Shown one piece after another: positions 32,883 to 40,795 of a stretch of DNA of 46,440 bases. Numbering within the stretch: the first letter of the stretch is position 1; each line of letters begins with the position of its first letter. The notes beneath the pieces were generated by a model, which was given only the letters and a program-made list of their open reading frames with translations, was not told the origin of the DNA and ran no database searches. The stretch is taken from the NCBI GenBank assembly GCA_949741215.1, contig CATJLA010000100.1, positions 1-46,440 on the forward strand, read 5' to 3'. This stretch comes from an uncultured Oscillospiraceae bacterium. GTDB lineage: Bacteria > Bacillota > Clostridia > Oscillospirales > Ruminococcaceae. Both the position numbers and the translations under genes were made by a program.

Positions 32883-34292
32883 TTAGACAGGATGTACCTT
32901 GTTGACTTCGTCTACATGGTCGCCGTCTACACCGTACTTTTTATTTTTGCGCTTTTCGAAGAACTTCTCAGCTACCTGGCCAAACTGGGCATAGCTGAGG
33001 ACATCCTCCTCCTGCTCGTAGTACTTGGCAGGGAACTCAGCCTTCATCTTCTCCAGCTCGGGCTCCAGCAGGTCAGCAGGGCGGCAGTCGATAGGCTGCT
33101 CGTCGCCCAGAATCTTTTTGCGGAACTCGGGATCCACCGGCACAGGGGTACGGCCGTACTCGCCGCGGATTATGCCCTTAAACTCCTTGGTAACCATCTT
33201 GTACCGCTCGCCCATAATGACGTTGAACACCGCCTGGGTGCCAACGATCTGAGAGGAGGGGGTTACCAGCGGCGGGTAGCCGGCATCCTTACGCACATTG
33301 GGAATTTCCTTCAGCACGTCGTCCAGCTTGTCTTCCTTGCCGGCCTGCTTCAGCTGAGAAACCAGGTTGGAGAGCATACCGCCGGGCACCTGATACAGCA
33401 GGGTGTTGGCGTCTACCCCCATTACCTTGGGATTCAGCAGGCCGCTTTCCAGATACTTGGCCCGGAGCTTGGCAAAATGCTCCCGCACCACGTTCAGCTT
33501 GTTCAGATCCAAACCGGTGTCATACTCGGTGCCGGCCAAGGCTGCAACCATCGACTCGGTGGCGGGATGGGAGGTTCCCATCGCCAAAGGAGACATGGCG
33601 GTGTCAATGATATCCACACCGGCTTCAATGGCCTTCAGATGAGACATGGAAGCAAGGCCGGAGGTGTAGTGAGAGTGGAGCTGAATCGGAACCTTTACAG
33701 TTTCCTTCAAAGCCTTTACCAGCTCATAGGTGGAGTAGGGGGTCAAAAGGCCGGCCATGTCCTTAATACAAATGGAATCCGCGCCGGTTTCCTCCAGCTC
33801 CTTGGCGTAGTTGACAAAATACTCAATGTTGTGCACCGGGCTCAGGGTATAAGAGATACACGCCTGCACATGGGCGCCCATCTTTCTGGTTGCACTGATA
33901 GCGGTTTTCAGGTTGCGCACATCGTTCAGCGCGTCAAAAATACGCAGGATGTCGATACCATTATCCACCGATTTCTGGACGAAGTACTCCACTACGTCAT
34001 CGGCATAATGGCGGTATCCCAGCATATTCTGGCCGCGGAACAGCATCTGCAGCTTGGTGTTGGGCATATTTTTGCGGATGATCCGCAGCCTCTCCCACGG
34101 GTCCTCATCCAAAAAGCGGAGGCAGGAGTCAAAGGTAGCTCCGCCCCAAACCTCAGCGGAGTAGAAGCCTACCTCATCCATAGCGGGCAGGATAGGCAGC
34201 ATTTCGTCCATAGACATACGAGTGGCGATCAGAGACTGATGGGCGTCCCGCAAAATCGTCTCGGTAATTTTTACCGGTTTATTGTTAGCCAT
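32883..34292 (-). CDS. Biotin-dependent carboxyltransferase, 5S/OadA type (pyruvate/oxaloacetate)
   Basis: Moves a carboxyl group between biotin and pyruvate/oxaloacetate. The 469-residue TIM-barrel protein shows TETILRDAHQSLIATRMS, WGGATFDSCLRFL, MLFRGQNMLGYRHY, the carboxylated-lysine region ICIKDMAGLL and the metal His pair LHSHYTSG. It ends without a biotin domain, so it uses the separate carrier encoded just upstream. It could be the 5S subunit of transcarboxylase or the alpha subunit of oxaloacetate decarboxylase; the operon lacks a membrane beta subunit. AAAGGGGTG precedes ATG 34292. It is the last gene of the operon. Confidence 0.88.
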   Translation of the reverse strand: MANNKPVKITETILRDAHQSLIATRMSMDEMLPILPAMDEVGFYSAEVWGGATFDSCLRFLDEDPWERLRIIRKNMPNTKLQMLFRGQNMLGYRHYADDVVEYFVQKSVDNGIDILRIFDALNDVRNLKTAISATRKMGAHVQACISYTLSPVHNIEYFVNYAKELEETGADSICIKDMAGLLTPYSTYELVKALKETVKVPIQLHSHYTSGLASMSHLKAIEAGVDIIDTAMSPLAMGTSHPATESMVAALAGTEYDTGLDLNKLNVVREHFAKLRAKYLESGLLNPKVMGVDANTLLYQVPGGMLSNLVSQLKQAGKEDKLDDVLKEIPNVRKDAGYPPLVTPSSQIVGTQAVFNVIMGERYKMVTKEFKGIIRGEYGRTPVPVDPEFRKKILGDEQPIDCRPADLLEPELEKMKAEFPAKYYEQEEDVLSYAQFGQVAEKFFEKRKNKKYGVDGDHVDEVNKVHPV

Positions 34293-34311
34293 ATTGGCAC
34301 CCCTTTCTTAT

Positions 34312-34334
34312 TTTTTATAGCGCAGCTATAAAAA
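34312..34334. other. Perfect 10-base hairpin before the 5S gene
   Basis: TTTTTATAGC and GCTATAAAAA enclose a three-base loop in the 101-base spacer between carrier and 5S genes, directly upstream of the 5S ribosome site. Not followed by T on the minus strand. It might stabilise or process the mRNA (inference). Confidence 0.45.
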
Positions 34335-34393
34335 GGCGGTTCGGCAGCCTCCCTGCAAAAGAGAGGTTAAACCCCCTTCGGCGTCCGCAAACG

Positions 34394-34774
34394 TTATGCG
34401 ATAACAACCAGCAGATCGTTGGAGTTTACGCTGTCGCCCTTTTTCACGGAGATCGAAGCAACCTTGCCGTCCACAGGGGAAACGATATCATTTTCCATCT
34501 TCATAGCTTCCAGAATAATCAGAGCATCGCCGCTGGCAACAGTCTGGCCTACGGAAACCTTCACATCCAGAATAGTGCCGGGCATAGGAGCAGTCACCTT
34601 AGTTCCCTCAGCAGGAGCAGCGGCAGGCGCCGGCGCAGCTGCGGGAGCAGGTGCAGCAGGAGCTGCAGGCGCAGCCACAGGGGCAGGGGCGGCAGCAGGA
34701 GCAGCTCCGGCGCCCATCTCCTCTACCTGAACATCATAGGCTTTGCCATTTACAACAATATTATATCTTTTCAC
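34394..34774 (-). CDS. Biotin carboxyl carrier protein
   Basis: Carries carboxybiotin between the two carboxyltransferases. The N-terminus ([19 protein letters not shown]) is the type linked to decarboxylase/transcarboxylase 1.3S subunits. A flexible Ala/Pro linker of about 45 residues follows, then the biotinyl domain: [14 protein letters not shown] and EAMKMEND, whose Lys is biotinylated. Length 126 residues. GTG start after GGGAGG. It lies between the 12S and 5S genes. Confidence 0.93.
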   Translation of the reverse strand: MKRYNIVVNGKAYDVQVEEMGAGAAPAAAPAPVAAPAAPAAPAPAAAPAPAAAPAEGTKVTAPMPGTILDVKVSVGQTVASGDALIILEAMKMENDIVSPVDGKVASISVKKGDSVNSNDLLVVIA

Positions 34775-34864
34775 AAGTAGTTCCTCCCTATTTTTTATCT
34801 GCGGGGACGCAAGCGGGCTTTAGGCCTGTGCGCCCTTTGGTATTTCTATCAAAAGCCAAAAACC

Positions 34865-36295
34865 TTACAGGGGCATGTTGCCATGCTTCTTGGGCAGGTT
34901 GGAAACCCGCTTGCCGGCCAGCATATCCAAAGTGGAGATCAACACGCTCCGGGTAGAAGCAGGGTCGATCACATCCTCAATGTAGCCGTCCGCCGCAGCC
35001 TGGAAAGCGGAAGCCTTGGTGCTGCGGTATTCTTCCTCCACCTGGGCACGGGGCTTTTCGGCAGTGATTTCGTCACTGCAAAGCACCGCAACGGCAGTTT
35101 CAACCGGCAGGGCGGAGATCACCGCGCTGGGCCAGGCCAAGGTAACGTCGGCATTGGCGTTGCGGCCCGCCAGGGCGATATAAGCGGCGCCATAGGCTTC
35201 TCCGGTAACAACCGCTACCTTGGGGGTAGTGGCTTCGGCATAGACATGAGCGACCTTTGCGGCCTCCCGCACCATACCGTGGAGCTCCGCCTCGGCGGAA
35301 GCCTTGAAGCCCTTGGTGTTCACAAACGTCACAACAGGGATTTGGAAAGCGTCACAGACAGAAACCAGACGGGCAATTTTAGCGCAGCAGCCGGGGCAGA
35401 TTTCCTCCCCAGTGGTAGCAACTACGCCCACAGTGGAGCCGCCCAAGGTAGCCAATGCAGTGTAAACCCGCTTTGCAAAGCCAGCCTGAATTTCCACCAC
35501 ACTGCCGGCATCCACCACATTTTTCACGATGTCAGCAGCATTGGCGGCAGCCATATTCTCGCAGGCGGCAGTTAAAGCAGCCTCCGCGCCGGAAACAGTG
35601 GCAGCCTCACAGATAGGAGCGGCGGAAAGGTTGTTGAGCGGCAGCATGGAAATCAGCCTTCTGGCAGATTCCAGGGCGCTCTTGTCGTCGGCCTCTACCA
35701 TATGTACCATCCCTGCTTTTGCAGCGTTGGCGGCAGAACCGGCGCCCTCAGCCTTTTCCCCATTGGCCTTGGCGGTAAAGGGGGCTGTCATAAACAGCTC
35801 GGCTTTCTCGCTCATAATCACAAAATCAGCGCTGCAGGCGATCATTGCGGCACTGCCGGCACAAACCCCCAGCACTACCGAAATCTGCGGCACTACGCCG
35901 GAAAGATTGTTGCTCCAAAGCAGCATTTCCCCATAGGCATTCAGGGCGTCGTTCCCCTCGGCCAGACGAGCTCCGTTGGAATCATAGATTCCAACCACCG
36001 GCGCACCGGTTTTCACCGCCAGGTCATACAGCTTTTTGATTTTAGCCCCATGGGTTTTGCCAACGGCTCCTCCCGCCACAGTGCTGTCCTGCGCAAAGGC
36101 GAAAACCGGGCTGCCCTCGATGGCGCCATAACCGGTAACCACCCCTGCGGACTCTCCGCCCACCTTAGCCAGGGCGTCCAGCTCCACAAAGCTGTCAGGA
36201 TCAAACAGCATAGCAAGCCTTTCTCTGGCCGGAGTGTCCTTACTGATACCCTCCCGGGCGGCAGCAAGCGCGTTCATTTTGCTTTCGGCACTCAT
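34865..36295 (-). CDS. Acyl-CoA carboxyltransferase, 12S/MmdA-like, divergent
   Basis: A crotonase-fold carboxyltransferase, 476 residues, with two similar halves. The first has ARERLAMLFDPDSFVELDAL, GYGAIEGSPVFAFAQDSTVAGG, GIYDSNGARLAEG; the second has FVNTKGFKASAEAELHGMV and GEAYGAAYIALAG. Those last segments depart from the usual DVPGF and GGAY forms of propionyl/methylmalonyl-CoA enzymes, so the acyl-CoA is uncertain. It is the first gene of the operon, with GGAGG before ATG 36295 and a clear promoter. Operon context suggests transcarboxylation or a decarboxylase half-reaction (inference). Confidence 0.82.
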   Translation of the reverse strand: MSAESKMNALAAAREGISKDTPARERLAMLFDPDSFVELDALAKVGGESAGVVTGYGAIEGSPVFAFAQDSTVAGGAVGKTHGAKIKKLYDLAVKTGAPVVGIYDSNGARLAEGNDALNAYGEMLLWSNNLSGVVPQISVVLGVCAGSAAMIACSADFVIMSEKAELFMTAPFTAKANGEKAEGAGSAANAAKAGMVHMVEADDKSALESARRLISMLPLNNLSAAPICEAATVSGAEAALTAACENMAAANAADIVKNVVDAGSVVEIQAGFAKRVYTALATLGGSTVGVVATTGEEICPGCCAKIARLVSVCDAFQIPVVTFVNTKGFKASAEAELHGMVREAAKVAHVYAEATTPKVAVVTGEAYGAAYIALAGRNANADVTLAWPSAVISALPVETAVAVLCSDEITAEKPRAQVEEEYRSTKASAFQAAADGYIEDVIDPASTRSVLISTLDMLAGKRVSNLPKKHGNMPL

Positions 36296-36421
36296 TTGAT
36301 TTCCTCCGTTTCTATAGCCTTATAAAAATTAGCTGTGAAAGATTATGGAATCCGCCGGCCTGTATGGGCTGGAAGCAGCTTGTCCTCCCCCAAAACCAAA
36401 GCCTGAAACATAATCGTTTAC

Positions 36422-36450
36422 ATTATATAACAAATTTCCGAAAAGCACAA
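36422..36450 (-). promoter_or_regulatory. Sigma-A promoter of the carboxyltransferase operon
   Basis: On the minus strand TTGTGC (36450-36445) and a perfect TATAAT (36427-36422) have a 17-base spacer. The leader of about 120 bases contains no terminator. Confidence 0.78.
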
Positions 36451-36469
36451 GATGATTCCCGGCTATGAA

Positions 36470-37384
36470 TCAGAATTTTTTTCGCATTTTTTCGCCATAT
36501 TCTCTTCTTCCCGCCGTTTTTGCCCCTTTATGCCCGTTTTTTTGGCCGGGACGAGACTGCTCCCGGATGCCGGAGACCTTACTCCGGGGCGCCCCCGTCA
36601 ACTTAGTATTAGGGGACACAGGCGCTTTTTCTCGATTCTCGGGCTTTTCCCGGGGCGCCTCCTTTACGGCGTTGCGCAGGCTGCCTACCTCCTGGGGGGT
36701 AAGCTCCCGCCACTGGCCGGGCTGCAGCATCCCCAGGCGCAGGGGGCCTTCGCCGGTGCGCTTCAGTCTGGCAACCTCCAGGCCCACAGCTTCGCACATT
36801 TTCCGAATCTGCCGGTTGCGCCCCTCCCGGATCACCATCTGCAGCACCACCCGGCCCGGCTCCTTGGCAAGCACCAGCACCTCGGCGGGGGCGGTCATTC
36901 TGCCGTCAATCTCTACCCCGGCAGAAAGGGCGGTCAGCTGATCCTCGCTCACGTCCGGCCTCACCGTAACCCGGTAGGTTTTGGAAACATGGTGGCTGGG
37001 GTGCATAATATAATTCGCAAAATCACCGTCGTTGGTAAACAGCAGCAGGCCCTCGGAATTTTTATCCAACCGGCCCACAGGGTACACCTTTTCAGGGGCG
37101 TCCTCCACCAGCTCGGCCACACAGCGGCGGCCAAGCTCGTCGCTTAAAGTGGTAACATAACCCCGGGGCTTGTTAAGCATCAGGTAAACCTTATGCTGCT
37201 TTTTGGCAAACTGCACCCGCTCGCCGTCAATAGCGATGATATCCGTTCTCACATCCACTGCCGCGCCGGGCTGGGCCGGCCTGCCGTTTACGGTAATCCT
37301 GCCCTCCTCAATATAAGCCTCTGCCCGCCGCCGGGAAAGTATTCCGTTTTCTGAAAGCACCTTTTGTATTCTTACCTTTGCCAT
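36470..37384 (-). CDS. rluB: RluB/RsuA-type rRNA pseudouridine synthase
   Basis: Converts a uridine in 23S (RluB) or 16S (RsuA) rRNA to pseudouridine. An N-terminal S4 RNA-binding domain (RIQKVLSENGILSRRRAEAYI) precedes the catalytic core LNKPRGYVTT and VGRLDKNSEGLLLFTNDG, whose Asp is the catalytic residue, and IREGRNRQIRKMCEAVG. After residue 240 comes a basic, disordered tail (KPENREKAPVS to EYGEKMRKKF), longer than in most homologues. Length 304 residues. GGAAAGGAAC lies before ATG 37384. It is the last gene of the scpAB operon or has an unseen promoter in the parS spacer. Confidence 0.93.
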   Translation of the reverse strand: MAKVRIQKVLSENGILSRRRAEAYIEEGRITVNGRPAQPGAAVDVRTDIIAIDGERVQFAKKQHKVYLMLNKPRGYVTTLSDELGRRCVAELVEDAPEKVYPVGRLDKNSEGLLLFTNDGDFANYIMHPSHHVSKTYRVTVRPDVSEDQLTALSAGVEIDGRMTAPAEVLVLAKEPGRVVLQMVIREGRNRQIRKMCEAVGLEVARLKRTGEGPLRLGMLQPGQWRELTPQEVGSLRNAVKEAPREKPENREKAPVSPNTKLTGAPRSKVSGIREQSRPGQKNGHKGAKTAGRREYGEKMRKKF

Positions 37385-37497
37385 TTCTATTCTGTTCCTT
37401 TCCCGTCCTGTGGTTTTTCGGGGGACGTCCTGGTCTTTATGGTCTTTTGCTTTCCTTTATGTTAAATCAGGAATTTTCTATCTTGTAAAAGAACAAT

Positions 37498-37513
37498 TGT
37501 TTCACGTGAAACA
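37498..37513. other. parS centromere-like site (ParB binding)
   Basis: TGTTTCACGTGAAACA, a perfect 16-base palindrome identical to the Bacillus/Firmicutes parS consensus bound by ParB/Spo0J. It lies in the 246-base spacer between dacF and rluB. The same spacer has a GGACGTCC core near 37424 and a CGGTTTTG/CAAAACCG hairpin at 37565-37589. Confidence 0.93.
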
Positions 37514-37630
37514 TTTTAACTGGCATTGCACAGCAATAACTGTGTGGCCATGCCTGTAGATCAACGGTTTTGCCTTACAGACAAAACCGCCGAGCCTTTT
37601 CCCGCTCTGCGCACTCTGCCGTTAAGTCCT

Positions 37631-38779
37631 TCATTGTGATTTATTTTTCCCAAAGTACTCCATAACCCGCTCCCACCAGCTTTTATGCCGGTTTTCCGGG
37701 TGTAAAGGCACTTCTTCCTTAGTGGTAAGCGGCAAAATCAGCAGTTCCTCCCCATCCAGCGCAAAAACTGCCCGGCCCACCTCCGTCCCCGCTGCTAAAG
37801 GGGCATATTCCATAGGTGAAACCACTGTCTGCACTGTAAGACGAGAAAACTCCTCCTTCGTCAAAGCCAGCCCCTGCCCCGAGGAAATTTCCGTTTTAAC
37901 AGACTGCGCTGCCCCCCCGGTTACCGGCACCTGGGGCAGGCTCAGCAGGCTTTCAGCGCTGTACCAGCTCAGCTGGTCAAACCAACTGTTAAACAGGGTT
38001 TTGTGTACATTCCAGTCGTCCGAGGCGCTTAACGTAACGCAGATCAGGGTAATTCCATCCCGCTGAGCCGCCGAAACCAAACACCTGCCGGATTTTTTGG
38101 TATAACCGGTTTTCACCCCGATAGCCCCCTCATACTCCCGCAGCAGCCGGTTGTGGTTGGTCATACTGCGGCTGTAGGGCGGGTTGCCGTACTCCACCCG
38201 GGCGGTACTGCTGCCGCAGATTTCCGCAAAATCCGGGTTCTGCAGGGCGTTGCGGGCAAGCTCCGCCATATCCCGGGCGCAGGAGTAGTGCTCCGGATCA
38301 TCCAGCCCCGAGGGTGTGACGAAATGCGTATTGGTAAGCCCCAAAGCCTCCGCCTTTTGGTTCATCAAATCGCCAAAGGCGGATAAAGTTCCCCCAATCC
38401 GCACGGCGGCGGCATTTGCGGCGTCATTGCCGGACTGGAGCAGCATCCCGTAAGCCAGTGCCCGCAGGGAAACCTGATCCTCCGCCTGCAGCCCCATAGA
38501 GGTGCCTTCAACTAAAATCGCAGTCCCGTCCACCGTAAAATAGCTGTCCAGATCCGGCTGCTCCAACGTCAAAAGGGCGGTCATAATTTTAGTGGTGCTT
38601 GCCATAGGCAGGTGCTCCAGCTCCTGCTGGCCAAACAAAATCCGCCCGGTGCCGGCCTCCATTACCACCGCGGCCTTGGCGCTTACTGAGGTTACCGCCT
38701 GCGCCGACGTCCTATGAGCCCCTGCAAAAATAAGCGCTGCCGCCCCCACAAGAGCCAGCTTTTTCAGCCTGTTTTTCAA
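37631..38779 (-). CDS. dacF: D-alanyl-D-alanine carboxypeptidase (DacF/PBP5 family)
   Basis: Trims the terminal D-Ala of peptidoglycan stem peptides. A signal peptide (KKLALVGAAALIFAGAHRTSA) leads to the penicillin-binding fold: S61-T-T-K64, S116-G-N118 and K223-T-G225. A beta-rich C-terminal domain and the end GKNKSQ follow. Length 382 residues. TTG start 38779 after AAGGGGAG. Neighbours ytfJ and scpAB, and the Bacillus order near spmAB, point to a sporulation-type enzyme, though spmA and spmB are not here. A GACGTCC repeat core overlaps the signal peptide region. Confidence 0.92.
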   Translation of the reverse strand: MKNRLKKLALVGAAALIFAGAHRTSAQAVTSVSAKAAVVMEAGTGRILFGQQELEHLPMASTTKIMTALLTLEQPDLDSYFTVDGTAILVEGTSMGLQAEDQVSLRALAYGMLLQSGNDAANAAAVRIGGTLSAFGDLMNQKAEALGLTNTHFVTPSGLDDPEHYSCARDMAELARNALQNPDFAEICGSSTARVEYGNPPYSRSMTNHNRLLREYEGAIGVKTGYTKKSGRCLVSAAQRDGITLICVTLSASDDWNVHKTLFNSWFDQLSWYSAESLLSLPQVPVTGGAAQSVKTEISSGQGLALTKEEFSRLTVQTVVSPMEYAPLAAGTEVGRAVFALDGEELLILPLTTKEEVPLHPENRHKSWWERVMEYFGKNKSQ

Positions 38780-38853
38780 ATAGCACTCCCCTTTTCACCC
38801 GGTTTTCTCCTATAAAAATAGGTATGCGCCGGGAATAAGGGGGTATGCCTGTT

Positions 38854-39324
38854 TTATTCCTGGGTTTCCGCCAGTTTTTGAATCTCCTCAGCAGTAAGGT
38901 CCTTTTCTTCCTCAGGCTTATCCTTGGCAGCCTTATTCTTCTTCAGCACAGCCGCTACCTGGTCCACCATTTTGGGCACCCTGTCAATTACCTCCGGCAC
39001 CATATTCAGCACCCGTCCGGCGTTGTTGTTGGCTTCGGAAATTTGCAGCAGACGGATATCCCCGCCTGAAATCACCAGAAATCCCACCGGCTCAATCGTC
39101 ACCCCGCCGCCGGAGCCGCCGCCAAACAGATCCTTTACCTTTTTGGTAGGCAGATCCGAGCCGCCGGAGGCAAAGCCGAAGGAAGCCTTGGAGATAGGCA
39201 GAATCGTGGTGCCGTCCGGCAGGGTAATAGGCTTGCCGATTACGGTATCCACATCCACAAAATTACGGATATTTTTCAAAGAAGCATCCAGCAGTTCCTG
39301 AATAGGGTGGGTATTCTCAGACAT
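38854..39324 (-). CDS. ytfJ: Sporulation protein YtfJ/GerW
   Basis: GerW is a forespore protein needed for some germinant responses in Bacillus. Signature segments: HPIQELLDASLKNIRNFVDVDTVIG, TTILPISKASFGFASGGSD, and the glycine run FGGGSGGGVTIEPVGFLVI. A basic/acidic tail (KKNKAAKDKPEEEKDLTAEE) extends the C-terminus. Three ATGs stand in tandem at the DUF2953 stop; the third (39324) is best spaced from GGAG. Length 156 residues. Confidence 0.92.
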   Translation of the reverse strand: MSENTHPIQELLDASLKNIRNFVDVDTVIGKPITLPDGTTILPISKASFGFASGGSDLPTKKVKDLFGGGSGGGVTIEPVGFLVISGGDIRLLQISEANNNAGRVLNMVPEVIDRVPKMVDQVAAVLKKNKAAKDKPEEEKDLTAEEIQKLAETQE

Positions 39325-39326
39325 CA

Positions 39327-40154
39327 TCATCTCTCCGTTTCCCCCCTGCCTTTTTGGGTGGCAGAGGCTTTATTTTCGTTTTTTATCCAACCGGTGGATT
39401 CCCCTGCCGCAGCATTTCCGGCCCCGGCATGGTTCCCGGCTTTTGTCATGACGTGACTGCCGCCTGATTTCCCCCCGCTTTCAGGAGGGCTCTGTTTACG
39501 CACGGCAGGCTGCAAAACCAGCAGATACAGCGCTTTTCCCAACAATCCTATGCCAATCATCAGCAGATCCCCAAGCCGGGTTTTCACCCCGCACTCCCAT
39601 TCCAGGGTAGTGCTGGCGGCCAAAAAGTCCGGCGTCAGCTGAATGTATGGGCGGCGTATTGTTAGGATATTTTCTAAAAAAGCATAAATACCGTAAATCT
39701 CCGCACTCATTTTGCCGTAGGTAATGGCGGTTTGAGCTGCGTCAGGGCCGCCCACCTTCATCCACAGGCAGGGGTGATCCAGAATAATCCGCTTTGCCGC
39801 CCGTTTTAGTGCCTTGCCCATAGCCTGCAGCAGCTCCGGCAGCTTTTCCAGCAGCAGGCGGAGGAACTCCTTTTTGCGGCGTTTTTTTTCTTCCTCCTGC
39901 TCCGAAGTTAATTTTTGAGGGGATTTTTGCCCAGTTTTCTTCTTTTTTGGGGGCTTTTTGGGCTTTTTTTGCTTCTTTTCGGTGCTTTTTTCCTCTTTTT
40001 CCGCCCCGGGATAAAGAACAAACCGAAGTCCAAACCATCGGAGGACTGCTGTTGTATCCTCCCCATGTTTACTCACCCGCACCGTGAAGGGAACCAGCAG
40101 CAAAAGCACCAAAGCCGCCAGCAATGCCAGCAGAATCCACTTCACCACGGTCAA
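39327..40154 (-). CDS. DUF2953 membrane protein (YtfI-like)
   Basis: A single N-terminal membrane helix (VVKWILLALLAALVLLLLVPF), then a Lys-rich stretch (EKKQKKPKKPPKKKKTGQK), and the DUF2953 core with YGKMSAEIYGIYAFLEN. DUF2953 proteins often sit directly before ytfJ, as here, and are tied to sporulation by context only. The TTG start overlaps the scpB stop. The last 40 residues (SPPESGGKSGGSHVMTKAG and on) are low-complexity; part is encoded by a copy of the dispersed repeat (39450-39468). Confidence 0.82.
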   Translation of the reverse strand: MTVVKWILLALLAALVLLLLVPFTVRVSKHGEDTTAVLRWFGLRFVLYPGAEKEEKSTEKKQKKPKKPPKKKKTGQKSPQKLTSEQEEEKKRRKKEFLRLLLEKLPELLQAMGKALKRAAKRIILDHPCLWMKVGGPDAAQTAITYGKMSAEIYGIYAFLENILTIRRPYIQLTPDFLAASTTLEWECGVKTRLGDLLMIGIGLLGKALYLLVLQPAVRKQSPPESGGKSGGSHVMTKAGNHAGAGNAAAGESTGWIKNENKASATQKGRGETER

Positions 40155-40795
40155 GGCTGCTCCTCCCCCTTTTCCGGCAGGATTTCGGCAGTAATCTGCC
40201 CCAAATCAGCATTCTGTGACGTAAGCGCTGCACCGGAGCTCTGCGCCTCGTCCAAAAACGGCTCCATAGCGGAAGGCTTCTCCGGGGCGGGCAGAGGCGG
40301 CAGCTGCTCCAGGGAAGAAACCCCAAAGCTTCTCAGAAACAGGTCGGTGGTACGGTAGCCTATGGGACGTCCCGGTAAATCCAGTCTTCCCGCCTCCTCA
40401 ATCAGCTGGCGCTCCACTAAAGTATTGACCACCCGGGAGCTGTCTACACCACGCACCTGCTCAATAAACGCCCGAGTTGCTGGCTGATGGTAGGCAATTA
40501 CCGCCAACACCTCCATTGCTGCCTGAGAAAGCGGCGTGTTCCGGTGCAGCTCCAAAGCGGCACGCACCGGCTGCGCATATTGCGAACGGCTGCAAAGCTG
40601 AAACCGGTCCTCCAATAAAAGCACCTGAAGCGCCCCCCCACGCTCGTCATAAAGGGCTTTTAGCTCCAATGCCTGTTCTCTGGCCACGGCGGAGGGCACC
40701 CCCAGGCACAGCCCCAACCGATCACAGGAAACAGGGTCTCCGCTGGCAAACAATACCGCTTCAATTTGGTTCATGATTTCACTGGGCTTCTTCAT
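40151..40795 (-). CDS. scpB: Segregation and condensation protein B
   Basis: Partner of ScpA and SMC in the condensin complex. Two winged-helix domains: IEAVLFASGDPVS opens the first; LSQAAMEVLAVIAYHQPATRAFIE and GVDSSRVVNTLVERQLI form the second, followed by GRPIGYRTTDLFLRSFGVSSLEQLP. Length 214 residues with a disordered tail. ATG 40795 overlaps the end of scpA and follows GGAGGTGAC; the longer frame is not needed. Confidence 0.95.
   Translation of the reverse strand: MKKPSEIMNQIEAVLFASGDPVSCDRLGLCLGVPSAVAREQALELKALYDERGGALQVLLLEDRFQLCSRSQYAQPVRAALELHRNTPLSQAAMEVLAVIAYHQPATRAFIEQVRGVDSSRVVNTLVERQLIEEAGRLDLPGRPIGYRTTDLFLRSFGVSSLEQLPPLPAPEKPSAMEPFLDEAQSSGAALTSQNADLGQITAEILPEKGEEQP

Noticed and set aside
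32892-34331. 479-residue open frame on the plus strand opposite the 5S carboxyltransferase gene
   Set aside because: No recognisable domain or ribosome site; the minus-strand gene has a full set of family motifs.
36296-36421. Possible attenuator in the carboxyltransferase leader
   Set aside because: I found no stem followed by a T-run on the minus strand.
40362-40373. GGGACGTCCC palindrome inside scpB
   Set aside because: It encodes part of the conserved LPGRPIGYR segment, so selection on the protein explains it; not counted as a repeat copy.
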